In this document: piece by piece, positions 36,901 through 46,940 of the stretch | How positions within the stretch are numbered: the first letter of the stretch is position 1 | Layout of the letters: each line of letters starts with the position of its first letter | From: Camarhynchus parvulus | Lineage: Eukaryota; Chordata; Aves; Passeriformes; Thraupidae | DNA length: 64,000 nt | Direction of reading: 5' to 3' | Assembly: GCF_901933205.1 (NCBI RefSeq) | Contig: NC_044585.1 | Span: 2,108,001-2,172,000 of the forward strand | Notes under the pieces: generated by a model | What the model was told of the DNA's origin: nothing | Databases searched by the model: none | The model's input: only the letters and a program-made list of their open reading frames with translations | Translations under genes and position numbers: made by a program

Positions 36901-39122
36901 TTGAGAGCTGCTTTGTATGTCCCTGACCTGACAGAAAAGTGAAGGATGTGCTCATGGGTCCAGATAAATTCTTTAATTTTTATATTTTTTGGCAAACTGG
37001 GCATGGATGTACCCAAATTACTGGGCAGAACTGGTTCTGGCACTGATTCTTTCCTAAGCATGTTGGTATACAGCCAGATTCCCAAAAGAAAGTCTAAATA
37101 CCTTTACCCTAACAACAAAAGACAGCAGAGACATTTTTCTTCACTAGAAGTCAATACAAAGAAAGTTTAGGTGAGAGGGAACAATGCAGGTAACAGGAAT
37201 ATGATCACCAGGCCCTGTGAGTAAATGCCTGACAGACAGCAAACACTTCTCTAACCTGCAAAAGCAGAGTAAACAATAAACAAACCCCAGCAAGAGGCAA
37301 AGCCCACAAGCAAGGCATGGTGCAGAGCTTTGGTCCCTCCTGATTTGAATCCTGGGAGATCTCTAACTTTAGGAACAGCAGTTACAAGTTGAGACAGCAC
37401 ACCCAGGGCCCTCAACCCTCTCTTCCCCATGGGTTCCAAAGCCTCCCCAGGGCACAGAGCTCTGCCTTCCACCTCCCTCTGGGGACACCCTCAAACCTCT
37501 CTGGCCAAACCTTCCCACTAAGCAAACTCCTAATAAGGCTTCTTGTAGCTGCACCCCATTCCCACTGCATCTCCACAGGCTCCTGCAGGGAATCAAGTCA
37601 ACAAGACATTGCACACCTCGTTCTGGTCCAAAATATTCATCAGCCAGGCCTTTAAATTCACACCTAACATTAGAAATCAGGGATGTACACACAGCTTAGG
37701 GCTGGGAATGTAACAAACAGCCTGGGAGGAACCCTGTGCTACAAATACACAACTATCCTTTGGAATAATATTGCCAGGATACACGAGTGTGCTTTCAGCA
37801 GGAAGGAATTAATCTGTTACATATTTATAAACAAACAAGGGTTGTTTGTTGAAATTGTGAGGCTGCTGAAGTTAACAGAAGTGAAGACCAGTGGCAACAG
37901 CATTTCCTTCTACAGTAAGAAAAACTTCAGCCTCTGTTCCTATGTATTTACCCTGTTAAAAATCAGAAGCATCATGAAGAAAAAACCCGAAGATGGCTTT
38001 CTTTCCCCTGAAATTAGGAATGGTACCATGCTAGCAATGGCCATGACATAAGGCTTCAACTCTAATTGCAAAACCACTACAGAAAATAAAATATTTACTA
38101 ATGATCTTTCACTTATAATCTCAGCTCAAACAGAGCAATGAAATTTGCTGGTTCCATCTTTGTCTTGGAGTAATGAGATTAGTTTCTTCTTTAGGAATAA
38201 AAACATAAAAAGTCATACTCTAACTCTGGGAAAGCACCAGGGAATATTTAGTACCAGAACAACAACAGTGGCAAGGCTCCCTTGCTGATGTTATAATTAC
38301 AGAAACAAATTAGAGGTATTCTAAATACTCACATACATGAAGATAGATAAAGGCTCTGGGAAAATGTAAAGGAAGATGTAAGCTCCTTATAACTAAAAAT
38401 ACTAAGTCAGAGTAGTTGGGAGCTTCAGACCAGCAGACTTTTTAAACACCTCAGTAAGAGAAGTGTGAATGGCTCCTGTTCACACAGGTCCATCCTTGCA
38501 CACTGACAGTGCTCAGGTGCCATGAATCCATCCCCTCCTCCAGAGCTCCACAATCCTGCCCAGCTCAGCCAGATGTCTGCCAGCTGTGCCATCCTGAAAC
38601 ACTGTGGCTGGCAGCAATCAGTGAGTGACAGCAAGGAGAAAAGTAAACTTGTCTCCAGAATCACCAGACTCAAGCAGAGAGCCCGCCACACCACACACAC
38701 AGGAATTTGACTTTCTCAGTTTTGAGCTTTCATCTTCTAAAACAACCCCCTATGTCAGATTAAGCCTTTTCCTGACCCAGAGATGGGGCAACTGAGAGGA
38801 ATTTTAAAAACTTTTATTCCATTTTCAGTCTCATGAGAAGGGTGAGACAATACAGGTGTTATAATTCACACCATCACAGTCAGAAGCTAATTATTTCCTA
38901 ATTACAATACACTGTGTTTCTTGGCCTGTCAGCTTTTGCCACAAGAAAAATGTGAAGAATGCGTCTGGGTCAGAAAAAGGTTTAATTTGACACCCCTACT
39001 GTGAAACCAGAACCCTCCTCTTGGAGAGGAACCTTGAGGGAAGAAGAAGGGGAAGGATTTACCTTTCAGGAGGCACGCTGTCTGTGTTGCTGCTGTGCCG
39101 CCTCTGCATTTTCCTCAAAACC
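12936..39122 (-). CDS. RNFT2: RNFT2, multi-pass membrane RING-finger E3 ubiquitin ligase
   Basis: Nine coding exons join in frame on the minus strand: 39063-39122 (first placeable ATG 39107-39109), 34741-35219, 34097-34173, 31948-32048, 29738-29891, 20102-20251, 15877-15942, 14881-14982 and 12936-13070. All have GT-AG junctions; they sum to 436 codons plus stop, close to the mammalian length as I recall it. Exon 2 encodes an acidic, His-rich cytosolic region, then the first membrane segment; exons 3-6 encode about five more hydrophobic segments. The last two exons encode a C3HC4 RING (CAIC, then LLC-Q-H-VFC-EEC, then CPLC) and the conserved tail HLQVY. The RING recruits E2 enzymes; RNFT1/RNFT2 proteins are placed in ER quality control. 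RNFT2 is preferred over RNFT1 because of the alanine-rich N-terminus and the adjacent SPRING1. The mammalian exon encoding the first eight residues (starting MWLF) was not found, so the 5' end is incomplete or different. Confidence 0.95.
13083..13140. repeat. Short tandem repeat beside the last RNFT2 exon
   Basis: A unit reading roughly 'ctgtcacatcactgccacag' is present twice with a third partial copy. It sits just outside the acceptor of the last RNFT2 exon. Confidence 0.7.
13149..13830 (+). mobile_element. Retroviral LTR with a short internal flank, copy A
   Basis: About 600 bp nearly identical to 18.07-18.67 kb. It ends with 'taataaagaactgttattcc' (poly(A) signal), 'gagagccccttaatttcaaa', 'ttgtaaca', then 'ttcagagggaggggg', the usual LTR-to-internal transition of passerine ERVL-type elements as I remember them. 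The 5' end is truncated relative to copy B. It lies in the last RNFT2 intron, antisense to the gene. No retroviral gene is present; long open frames in it are shared by copy B only because the DNA is repeated. Confidence 0.8.
14583..14745 (-). mobile_element. Inverted LTR fragment, copy C
   Basis: Read on the minus strand this repeats the 3' end of copies A and B (poly(A) region, 'gagagccccttaattt', LTR terminus) and continues into the same 'tttccattttccatttcagg' internal flank as copy A. With copy A it forms an inverted repeat separated by about 0.8 kb, inside the last RNFT2 intron. Confidence 0.8.
14831..14890 (-). repeat. 30-bp tandem duplication spanning an RNFT2 splice donor
   Basis: Positions 14831-14860 and 14861-14890 differ by one base. 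On the minus strand each copy reads TGTGCCAG|gtaaggcccc, so the exon end and its donor are present twice. The proximal donor ends the exon at 14881 and the distal one at 14851. The extra 30 nt are open and in frame. Confidence 0.95.
16237..16590 (+). repeat. Polypurine GGGAAA/GGAAA tract
   Basis: About 350 bp with almost no pyrimidine on the plus strand, grading from (GGGAAA)n through (GGAAA)n to an A-rich end. It lies in the RNFT2 intron between exons 15877-15942 and 20102-20251. Apparent open frames in it are low-complexity artefacts. Confidence 0.95.
17641..17794 (+). repeat. Polypyrimidine (CCCTT)n microsatellite
   Basis: About 150 bp of almost perfect CCCTT repeats with one irregular spot near 17711-17720. 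It is in the same RNFT2 intron as the polypurine tract 1.1 kb away and is roughly its complement. Confidence 0.95.
18048..18725 (+). mobile_element. Retroviral LTR with a short internal flank, copy B
   Basis: A fuller copy of the same LTR as copy A, beginning 'tgtcttaggctggaaatgca' and ending near 18660 after a poly(A) signal ('agtaaagaactgttattcc' context). About 60 bp of internal sequence follow ('ggtttacattctcctgcc'). It is antisense to RNFT2 within an intron. No internal coding region remains. Confidence 0.8.
18726..20101. other. RNFT2 intron remainder
   Basis: Ordinary intronic sequence between LTR copy B and the exon at 20102. No exon, RNA gene or clear repeat was recognised. Confidence 0.6.
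20252..21469. other. RNFT2 intron, start of the 9.5-kb intron
   Basis: Unique-looking intron sequence with no feature recognised. Confidence 0.55.
21470..22310. repeat. CCCAT/CCCCATC satellite-like array
   Basis: About 840 bp built from CCCAT, CCCCAT and CCATCCC blocks with interspersed 'attcctcttcc' and 'ctccagcccc' segments. The purest stretch, (ATCCC)n, runs about 21688-21768. On the RNFT2 sense (minus) strand it reads as GGGAT/GGGGAT arrays with hundreds of short G-runs. Long frames in it are low-complexity artefacts. Confidence 0.95.
22311..27229. other. RNFT2 large-intron sequence
   Basis: No coding exon or RNA gene was recognised. Only short simple runs occur, such as poly-T at 23880-23892. 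Confidence 0.6.
27230..27480 (+). mobile_element. Diverged CR1-like LINE remnant
   Basis: The order 'gctgacactaaactg', then 'ttgacagactggagaaatgg', then 'gagggaatgaaaacagtcca' resembles the last part of the CR1 coding and 3' region. It is heavily diverged with no open frame, and the assignment is from memory. Confidence 0.4.
27481..29470. other. RNFT2 large-intron sequence
   Basis: No exon or RNA gene was seen. A short (ATA)n plus A-run occurs near 28645-28680. Confidence 0.6.
29480..29666 (+). mobile_element. CR1 LINE 3' end
   Basis: Typical avian CR1 terminus: 'gggtgcccagagcagctgtg', 'caaggtcaggttggacaggg', 'cttggagcagcctgg', 'tttaaggtcccttcccaccc', then a 'gattccgtgattccatg' tail. The copy is 5'-truncated and non-coding. 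It lies about 70 bp beyond the donor side of RNFT2 exon 29738-29891, antisense to the gene. Confidence 0.9.
29892..31947. other. RNFT2 intron
   Basis: Intron between exons 29738-29891 and 31948-32048. An A-rich patch lies near 30715-30770; nothing else was recognised. Confidence 0.6.
32049..33508. other. RNFT2 intron
   Basis: AT-rich intron sequence. No gene or clear repeat was recognised before the LTR-like block that follows. Confidence 0.6.
33509..34045 (+). mobile_element. LTR-like element in an RNFT2 intron
   Basis: An AT-rich block beginning 'tgttggaatccaaaatgcag', with a 'gtcaataaatccttaaaagg' and 'ggtaaccaggggtcttgtga' middle and a terminal 'gaaaataaatggcatcatc' poly(A)-signal region. 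This layout resembles the U3-R-U5 of an avian retroviral LTR. No coding sequence and no clear target-site duplication were seen, and the boundaries are approximate. It ends about 50 bp from RNFT2 exon 34097-34173. Confidence 0.45.
34518..34725. repeat. Three-copy tandem repeat of about 68 bp next to an RNFT2 donor
   Basis: Units start at 34518, 34589 and 34655, each with 'atggat', 'cagagc', 'caaccactctataatcacag' (diverged in the third) and 'ctcaaaaagg'. The array ends about 15 bp from the donor of exon 34741-35219. Confidence 0.9.
35228..35866. repeat. Minisatellite of about 29 bp next to an RNFT2 acceptor
   Basis: About 22 units of the pattern 'gggtacagaccccaggg', 'attcagccaaaatg', with length variants where part of a unit is lost. 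It starts within about 10 bp of the acceptor of exon 34741-35219, so the region where a branch point would lie is itself repeat sequence. Confidence 0.95.
35880..36420 (-). mobile_element. LTR-like element, minus strand
   Basis: On the minus strand an AATAAA (35978-35983) sits in the context 'gagaataaacagctcgagac', followed by an R/U5-like stretch ending near 35880; AT-rich U3-like sequence lies upstream. The layout resembles a passerine ERVK-type solo LTR, from memory. No coding sequence. Confidence 0.5.
36421..39062. other. RNFT2 first recognised intron, remainder
   Basis: AT-rich intron sequence with no exon, RNA gene or obvious repeat recognised. Confidence 0.6.
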
Positions 39123-40190
39123 CTAAAACACAGCACGCTCAACATGAACCCTGTGGCTCAGCAAATCCCAGAGTGGCTACTGGCACAGGCCCTGGGGGCA
39201 GAGGGCACTGGGACTTGCTCAGCAGGGGACATGGCTGGCAGCAAGCATTGGCTTCTGTGACAGAGCACCTCCAGCTCCCATTTGTTTCTCAGCACGCTCG
39301 AAGGGACAGCTTTGAATGGCAAAGGGGGCACACAGGTGTCCAGGCTGGGCAGGAGTCAGGCAGGTCCCCTCCTGCAGGAAGGGGCAGTCACCAGGAGGGA
39401 TGGCATGTCGTGGCAAGGGACATGGGGACACCTAACAGTGGCTCTCGAGGTGACACGTGACTCAACAGTCTCTGGGAAAATGAGATCCCGTCTTCCTTTT
39501 CTGCAGGAACTTGCTCTGCAAAGCAAAATTGAGAGGGGGGAAGAAAAAGAAAATGTGTAAATATTTTAAATGAAAAAAATACTATTACCTCATGACAATA
39601 AGCAACTCATTCATTTTAATCTACAGAAATACCATTTGCAAAGTCTGGACAATAGGCCCAGAGTACAATAGCTACTTAATAAAATGTACAGACTAAGATC
39701 TAAATACTCCTGAATATAAGAAATTATAACATTATTCATAACACATGTCAATATATACATAAACGTGCAGCCCACGTGTAAAGGCACAGTGGCTCTGGGA
39801 AGGTTGGCCAGCTGTCTCAAAGCACAGTACCTGAAGAACAGCTTTATCTAGAGGTGAAAGGTGCCACTGGCAGAGATGGAAGCCCAGGAGTGTGCAGACA
39901 TTCACAGATGGAGCACCTCAGACAGTCCAGGACAGTCCAGATTTCAAACCCATCCCAGGTCCTCCCAGCCAGTGACTGTCAGCACCTGGCCCTGGTGCTC
40001 ACACAGGGACACCTGGAGGAAGCAAGCACAGAGAGCAATTTTCAGCACAAAGAGTTTTACCTCTGCATGTCCCTGGGAAAGGTGACATGAGAGAGGTGCA
40101 GGAACCTGCAGCCCTGCTGCCCACACAGCGCTCCCTGGGAGTGCGCCCAGAGCTGTGCTCTGGCTTCAGTGTGTCCAAACACACACCTTT
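39123..40190. other. Sequence upstream of the first recognised RNFT2 exon
   Basis: The acceptor at 39123-39124 shows that at least one further 5' exon exists upstream. Searching by eye for a match to the mammalian MWLF-start peptide found none here. Confidence 0.55.
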
Positions 40191-40194
40191 TATC

Positions 40195-41195
40195 ACATAC
40201 ATGTGTGTCTGTGTGTCTGTAATAAATACAGACAGACATAAATATATTTATATATACATGCACTTGTATCACAGACCATATCACACACATATATCACAAT
40301 ATATACTTTATGTATCCATCTATACTTACACATATGTACAAATGCATGTGTATATACATATATATGTATGTGTATACACATATATATACACATACTTACA
40401 TATACATAGATGTATAGGTATAGATCTGTTAGTGTACCTACAGAGCCATCTATTAATAATCCTATACATACATGTGTATATATATATATGTATATACATA
40501 TATATAGAGATGTATCTATTAATACAGTTCTATATATATACATACATATACACATCTATATACACACACATATACATAATTTACATATCTAGATATACAT
40601 ACATATCTATGTATAGGTATACATACATGTATATATGTATACAGAGAGAAATATCTGTTAATATGTTTCTATACCTATACATACATATATACATCTCTCT
40701 ATATAGACATATATACATGGTATACATCTATAGATTTACACCTCTATACATTATAGACATATAGATATACATACATGTAGATACAGACATATCTATTAAT
40801 ACAGCTCTATACATATACATACATATACACATCTATATGTATACACACATACATAGCATACATATATAGGTATGCATACATGTATATCCATCTATATACA
40901 GACATATCTAGTAATGTGATTCTATACATACACATACATATATGTATATACATATATATACACAGTATACATATATAGACATACATACATACACACACAT
41001 ATATATGTATATATGTATATATGTATACATACATATATATATACAGAAATATCTATTAATACGGTTCTATACCTATACATACATCTATATGTATGCATAC
41101 ATATATACATGGTATACATCTATAGATATGTACATATATACATACACACACACAGATACACACACCCACACATATATATATGTATATAAATTAAA
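40195..41195. repeat. Compound (TATACA/CATATA)n microsatellite, about 1 kb
   Basis: A TA/TG-rich array of 'acatatatac' motifs interrupted by recurring 'agacatatctattaatac' and 'ttctatac' blocks. These blocks give a higher-order period of roughly 120-150 bp, for example near 40505, 40785, 40900 and 41045. It abuts the RNFT2-SPRING1 promoter island. Confidence 0.9.
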
Positions 41196-41255
41196 ACCCT
41201 ACGACTCTATACGTACACACATATACAGACATAAGCCAGGCCTTTTTTCCGGTTA

Positions 41256-41720
41256 GATGGAGGAAGGAGGTTCCCGCTGGAATCCGTGGCGCGGTGCCCC
41301 GTACCCGGCGGCTCGGCCCGGTGCCGGTGATGCCGGTGCCGGTGGTGGGGTGGTGATGCCGGTGCCGGTGATGCCGGTGGTGGTGCCGGTGCCGCCCCGC
41401 GCACGCCCGGCCGCGGTTTCCGCCTGCCCCGCCCGCCGGCGGAAGCGCTCGGGCCGCGCTGGGGCCGCGCTGGGGCCGCCCGGGGCTCGCTGCGCCCGCC
41501 GGTGATGCCGGCCCCGGGCCCGCGCTGCCCCTCGCCCGGCCATGGTGCCCTGCGGGGCCGTGCTCTGGCGGCGGCTGCTCAGGAAGCGATGGGTCCTCGG
41601 CGTCGTCTTCGGGCTCTCTCTCGTGTACTTCATCAGCAGCACCTTCAAGCAGGTCAGTGCCGGCCGGGCCCCGCTCGCCGCGGGCTGCGTTACAACAGCC
41701 CGTATGCCGCGGGGACTCTC
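41256..41720. promoter_or_regulatory. Bidirectional CpG-island promoter of RNFT2 and SPRING1
   Basis: GC- and CpG-rich sequence lies between the head-to-head RNFT2 (minus) and SPRING1 (plus) and includes SPRING1 exon 1. No TATA box is apparent. It is the only CpG-rich block upstream of either gene, so RNFT2 most likely starts on its left side with a non-coding or unrecognised exon. A GGTGCC/GATGCC tract (41313-41398) lies inside it. Confidence 0.75.
41313..41398. repeat. GGTGCC/GATGCC hexamer tract
   Basis: A run of ggtgccggtgatgcc-type units in the promoter island, with 'ggtggtggggtggtg' interruptions. It is a likely length-variable promoter element. Confidence 0.85.
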
Positions 41721-44700
41721 GTTCTTCAGGTGCTGTCACCGCAGCCCTGGGTAATGCTGCCGTAAGAATGACGTTATAAATGTTTAATGGATGCAAGAGT
41801 TTAAAATAGGAATGCCTGATTCTGTGTTTGACAGCAATAGCGGTTTGAACCAAAACTGGGAAAAGAAAGTCTCCACTGGATTTGGTGGGTGTTGTTGTTG
41901 TGTCTCTTGAGAATGGGGATTCCACTGGCAAAGGGCTCATGAAAGAGAAATTCGTTCAGCTGCGATATATTATATTTCTATATTATATTACATTATTTCT
42001 ATTGCAGTTTTATATTATATTATACTATATTATATTATATTTAATATAATACAAACTACTTTTGTGGTTGTAGTGACCAAGTTCAGCTGTGTTACCTGAT
42101 CCATGGTGAACTGGAATACCCTGACTTTTCTGGACTGTGTGTCTTCCTGTTGAAGTATGAAGTAAAATACTACAAGTAGTAAATTGTTTGCAGTATCGAT
42201 GGTGGAGTTTCCTGTGCTGGGGAGTTTACAAGTACTAGGCATCTTTAATGCTGGGAGGGGCACGTGGATTGAAGTGGCAGGAGGAGCTGGTATGTTTGGT
42301 TGCATTCCTGTTTTTCCTTGCAGGAAGAGAGGATGGTGAGAGATCGGACTCTCCTCCAAGTGCAGGAGCATGAGCAGCCCATCATGTGGAAGGTGAAGTT
42401 CAGCTCGGGGAACAGCAGTCAGCTGAGCAACCAGTGCAGGAACTCTGTGCAGGGGAAGCTCCTCATTACAGATGAACTGGGTATGGTTGATATTTGGTTT
42501 AATTTATTATTTATTCTGCATATGGCAGTGCTGATTGCTACTTTGTCTGACTGCTGATGGCACTTTGATGGAACAACTGCTCTTTATTAAGGCATTTTCA
42601 CTCAGCCCTTGGCCTCTTCTCCTCTGATGGCTGAATTTCACTGTGGCTGCAGGTGCTGCTGCTTTGGTTGTGTGCACACCAGGCTCAGGCCCAGGGCTGT
42701 GTGTGTGTGACTGTGACCACCTAAAATTCAAAGAATTCCAGTTACCTTTGCACAGAACCCGGACATTGAGTCCTGCTCAGTTTGCTGTGGTTGCTTGCAG
42801 AGCTCTTTGTGTCTCCCTGCAGAGTGCTGCTGCTGTCAGAGGGGTTAGGGAGAGCAACTGAGGAAACCTTGGCCTTGTATGGAGGCAGCTCAGGGCTGGT
42901 GTAATTAGTGCTCAGTCACAGTTAACGAGCTCGTCTGACCCTTGTAAGCCCAAGGTTATTAACCACTTGTTGCAAGCAGTAGAAGTTAAAGACTTTCCTG
43001 CCCTGCACTGTGCTTGTTCCTTAGACCTGGATCTTTCTTGGCCACAAATCAAGGCTACAGAGAACCCACCACATCTTTTGTGATTTGCTTCAATGTTAAA
43101 TTTGGCACTGCCTGACTTAGGCTTAGTGCCAGTTCATAAGATCTCTAAAAATTACAGCTCTCTCACTGTCCAACACTGTGGTAGTACCATTTCTATATAT
43201 ATTTAATATGATGTATATTCTATAATATACACCATATTTCTATACTGTTGAGGATTCCACTCAGCAATGAATATTACACTGTCCTGCATGGCTAAATCTA
43301 AGTCTCTTCATACTGAACTGTAAGAGAATTATCCAGACACAGACCTGTTGCAAAAATGTGTGTAATGGGTTTTTTTTCAATATAATCAATGCCAATCCCA
43401 TTTCTCCTTTCACAACAAGGAACTGTGCCCAAAAAAAGTCAGAACTGAAATAATCTGCATTTCAATATTCATGGTGTATATAGAGCACATATTAGAGTAG
43501 GATGTGATGGCTTGTGCAGATAACACCAGGCTGTTTGAAACATTGCTCTGCATTTCAAAGAGTGGCTGCACAGGACTGAGGGGATCATAATCTACAAAAT
43601 TACAAACAAACCTGCTCTTAAGGAATGTGATCTTTACTGCAGATTTTCACAGAACATACAGAGGGATGTGCCTTGCCAGTTGTCACTCCTGTTGCTGTTT
43701 TCCAGGCTACATCTGTGAGAGGAAGGACCTGCTGGTGAATGGCTGCTGCAATGTGCATGTGCCCAGCACCAAGCTGTACAGCTGTGACAGCTGCCTGCCC
43801 AACGGCTGCTGCAGCATCTACGAGTTCTGCGTGTCCTGCTGCCTGCAGCCCAGCAAGGTGATGGATTTCCTCCTGCTTTCCAGGTGTTCTCAGCTGCTGG
43901 GGTCCCTCTGTGGCTAAAAGGGCTTCTTTGTGAGGAGCTTTTCCCTTAGAGGGACTGATCCTTTTCTCAGAATGATGAGGAAAACCTCCAAGGGGTGTAT
44001 GGCAAACTATAAATAAAGCTTTAACAAAACTCATCCTTCCCACTTTTGGAAGGAAATACTGGGAGTCCTGCAAAGTGTTTCAGCTTCATTTGCTGAAAAG
44101 AAATGGTTGCAGAAGAGTTACTGCAGCCAGTATTAGTTTTTTAATTGTAATTTCCCCTTTTTCTATGAGCTTCTCTTAGATTCTTGTCCTGCTGCTGGGG
44201 TTCTGAGGCATTAGCCTTTGAGTGCTTGCTAGAAATCCTAAGTGGAGTTGCTTACTATTCCTCTGATACCTGAGCTTGTAGGCTGGGGTGGGCTTTGATT
44301 GCTCCTTGCTGGAGCAGTGTTTCTGATTTTTGCCTTCTCTTTGCTGACCACTTCAGCAACATCTCCTGGAGCGGTTCTTGAACCGGGCGGCGATCGCGTT
44401 CCAGAACCTCTTCATGGCAGTGGAAGATCACTTTGAGCTGTGTCTGGCCAAGTGTAGGACTTCATCACAGGTGAGGCACCAGCACATGTCCAGGGCCCAA
44501 AAAGTGCCCTTGGAAATGGGGCTCAGTGCTGTGAATGGCTGGTGTGTTGTGTTTGTATTTTCATAAAAGCTGAAGCCATGGCTGAGAGCCAGCCTGAAGG
44601 GAAAGCACTTTAATTTAGAGCAGGATGAGTTGCACATTCTCTGTAGAAAAGAGGAGCTTAACCAAAAAGAGACTGAGTTCAGCAACCAGTGAAGATCTCA

Positions 44701-45505
44701 GATGAGTTCTGGGGAAGATCTCATTAGGATGAAGACAGTGAGAGCAGTTCCCAGTAGCCTCAGAATGCTCTTTATTTTATGATACAGCTGGAGACTCACC
44801 CTGTGCTGACAATCACCTGCATGCTAACTCAAAAACTGTGCTGTAATTTCTCTGCTTATTAAGGACAGAGGTGAACTTCTGTTACCCATGTGATTTTATT
44901 AGAAGTTTTGCTCTAAGCAAGCAGTGGCCCTTTTAGAAAGTGCTGTTGGCCATAGCCTGCAGCTTCAGTATTTCAGGTAGCAATAGGGATGGACTGCAAA
45001 CAAAGGATAGAGTTCCAAATGTCTCCAAAGTTACTGGGATTTTTACCCATAAAATCTGAACTCTAGTTTTTGTCAAGAGAAATGCACACATCTCAAGTTG
45101 CAACTTTATGGTGCTCTGCTTGCTTAGAACATCTAGTGCCTAAACAGATCTATTATTTTTTTTTTAATGAACTCTGTTTCCACCTACTTGAGTACTCTCT
45201 TGAAAAGGAAGTTCTGGTTCAACATTGCAGTGCTGTAATGCATCAGCTGGCTCTTGTGTGCTGGCAATGCAGAGTTTTTTGATCCAAAGGCACTCTGATG
45301 TGTAGAACAATTTGGGATTTTTTTTGCCTGTGCATAAACTCTGTGCAATTGTTCCCTCCGTGAAGGGATGCCTTGTTCAACTGTGTGCATATTGTTAAAG
45401 CTTCTCCTCCTTTCCTGGCAGAGTGTGCAGCATGAGAACACCTACAGAGACCCAATTGCCAAATACTGCTATGGGGAGTACCCCCCAGAGCTCCTGCCTG
45501 TCTGA
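41542..45505 (+). CDS. SPRING1: SPRING1, Golgi membrane activator of the S1P/SREBP pathway
   Basis: Five exons join in frame: 41542-41652, 42324-42480, 43706-43857, 44357-44470 and 45422-45505. Together they give 205 codons plus stop, the same length as the human protein (formerly C12orf49) as I recall it. The start is the first ATG in the CpG island; residues 10-17 are basic (RRLLRKRW) and residues 18-33 form one membrane anchor, giving a type II topology. The luminal part has an N-glycosylation motif at N67 (NSS) and a Cys-rich domain with repeated CC pairs in exon 3. It ends with a conserved tail around [12 protein letters not shown]. The family licenses site-1 protease (MBTPS1) and supports SCAP/SREBP processing in the Golgi, so it controls sterol and lipid synthesis. 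The gene lies head to head with RNFT2. Exon phases are regular and nothing is broken. Confidence 0.97.
41955..42055. repeat. TATAT-rich microsatellite in SPRING1 intron 1
   Basis: About 100 bp of TATATT/TATTATAT units with an 'atttctattgcagttttata' interruption. Confidence 0.85.
42481..43705. other. SPRING1 intron 2
   Basis: Intron between exons 2 and 3. A short TATA-rich patch lies at 43190-43235; no other feature was seen. Confidence 0.7.
44471..45421. other. SPRING1 intron 4
   Basis: Ordinary intron sequence with nothing else recognised. Confidence 0.7.
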
Positions 45506-46600
45506 GAGCTGCACATCTGAGCAGCAGAGGAAGGAACTGGAGCCTTGAATCCAAAAGGACAAGACAGCAGCTGTTGCTTTACCAAAGCCTCGGTGTAAAA
45601 AGCTTGCCTTGGATGTGGGGGCAAACCCAGAGGTGAAGAGAGGAAGTAAGGAACTTTTTGGGACTGAATCTTGCTTTCTTCAATTTTTTGTGCATCTGCT
45701 TTGGAGTGCTGGTACTGTGCTGCTGTGCCAGTGCATTCTTTGAATACTTCCTCTGACTTTCAGGAATCGTGGAGTCAATGTAGGCTACAGAACATCATGA
45801 GGAAAATATATAATGTGGCTTTGCAGCTGTAAATAGAGGTTCAGTTGTGTCTCTGCAGTCCAGAGACTTTCCAGGGTCACAGTAGTAACTGGAGGACTTT
45901 TCCTTTCAGAGGGCAAAGTGTGCCCACTGTGCTTCTCTCTCTGGAGCCCTTCTTGGCGTGCATGGTGTACACTACATATGTAATTATGAATTATTTATTC
46001 ATTTTATATGGGTCACTGGCTGAAAGTACAGATGCTTTGCATAGCTAGTTGTGGATGCCTTTCAGTCCCTGCTTTGCTGTGTCAGCTAGAAGGAATATTT
46101 TAGATCCTGACTAAAGTTGGTAGGGTTTTTCTTCCTCCTTAGTCTAAAGGAATTGCATTGGGATTTGTCACTATAGTCCTTAGTTCCTCTTATTGAGTTT
46201 AACCATCCAGAACTCCAATGGAGTTGTTCTGCCACAGTCCCATAGCACAAGAGAAGAGCAGGGATCTGCCTAGGATGGGATGTTTATTGTCTCTAAACAC
46301 TTTCCTTGTAGCTCTGCAGCAGTTTCCTCAAAGAGGAGTCCAGTTTTGTGAGCAGCTCTGTGCTGTCCACTTGCTGACAGGGAGCAGGGAAGATTTGTTT
46401 GCTTGAACTTGTTCAGGCCTTGGTATTTCAAATTCACTCCTGGTTGTGCAGGAGGCCAAAGGGTGGAGCTGAGCTCGCCCCAGCACCTTTCCCAGAGCTG
46501 CCTGTGCCTTTCCAGCCTGCCCCAGTGAAGGAGGCAGGATGGCTCTGCCAGCTTGTCCAGCTCTCAGGCAGATCCTGAAATGTTTGACATCTGCATCTCA
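45506..46600 (+). other. Probable SPRING1 3' UTR
   Basis: Unique-looking sequence after the SPRING1 stop. No AATAAA hexamer was found on the plus strand before the LTR-like element at 46.6 kb, so the transcript probably runs to 46895-46900. Confidence 0.5.
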
Positions 46601-46940
46601 GGCAGCAAACTTCAGCTTCCTTTTAGCCGTTGGAACCCCCTTACAACAAATTCCAGCTGATCTTCACCTTTGACAAACATATTAAACAGGACTTAGTTAA
46701 GAAGACAAGAATTCATTATCCCCTGCTTGCTTTACACAATCCAGTGCCCAGTTCCCGCCACTGTACCTCAGCCAGCGGGGAAGGGAACAGGGCAACCTGC
46801 AGCCGGGAGTTTAGGATAAAAGGAGGCTGCATGCTCCGAAATCTCGACAGAGACCCCACAGGGCTATGGTTTAGTGGACTCTCTCCCTTTATTGAATAAA
46901 GTTGCAGGATTCTTCTGTTTCCTTTGTGGGCATTGGCTTT
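46600..46940 (+). mobile_element. LTR-like element carrying a TATA box and poly(A) signal
   Basis: A U3-like stretch ('gttggaacccccttacaaca') is followed by a TATA-type 'aggataaaaggaggctgc' near 46815. An AATAAA at 46895-46900 follows, about 80 bp later, then a T/G-rich 'ttcttctgtttcctttgtgg' tail. This is the U3-R-U5 order of an LTR. No target-site duplication was identified. It gives the first plus-strand poly(A) signal after SPRING1. Confidence 0.55.
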
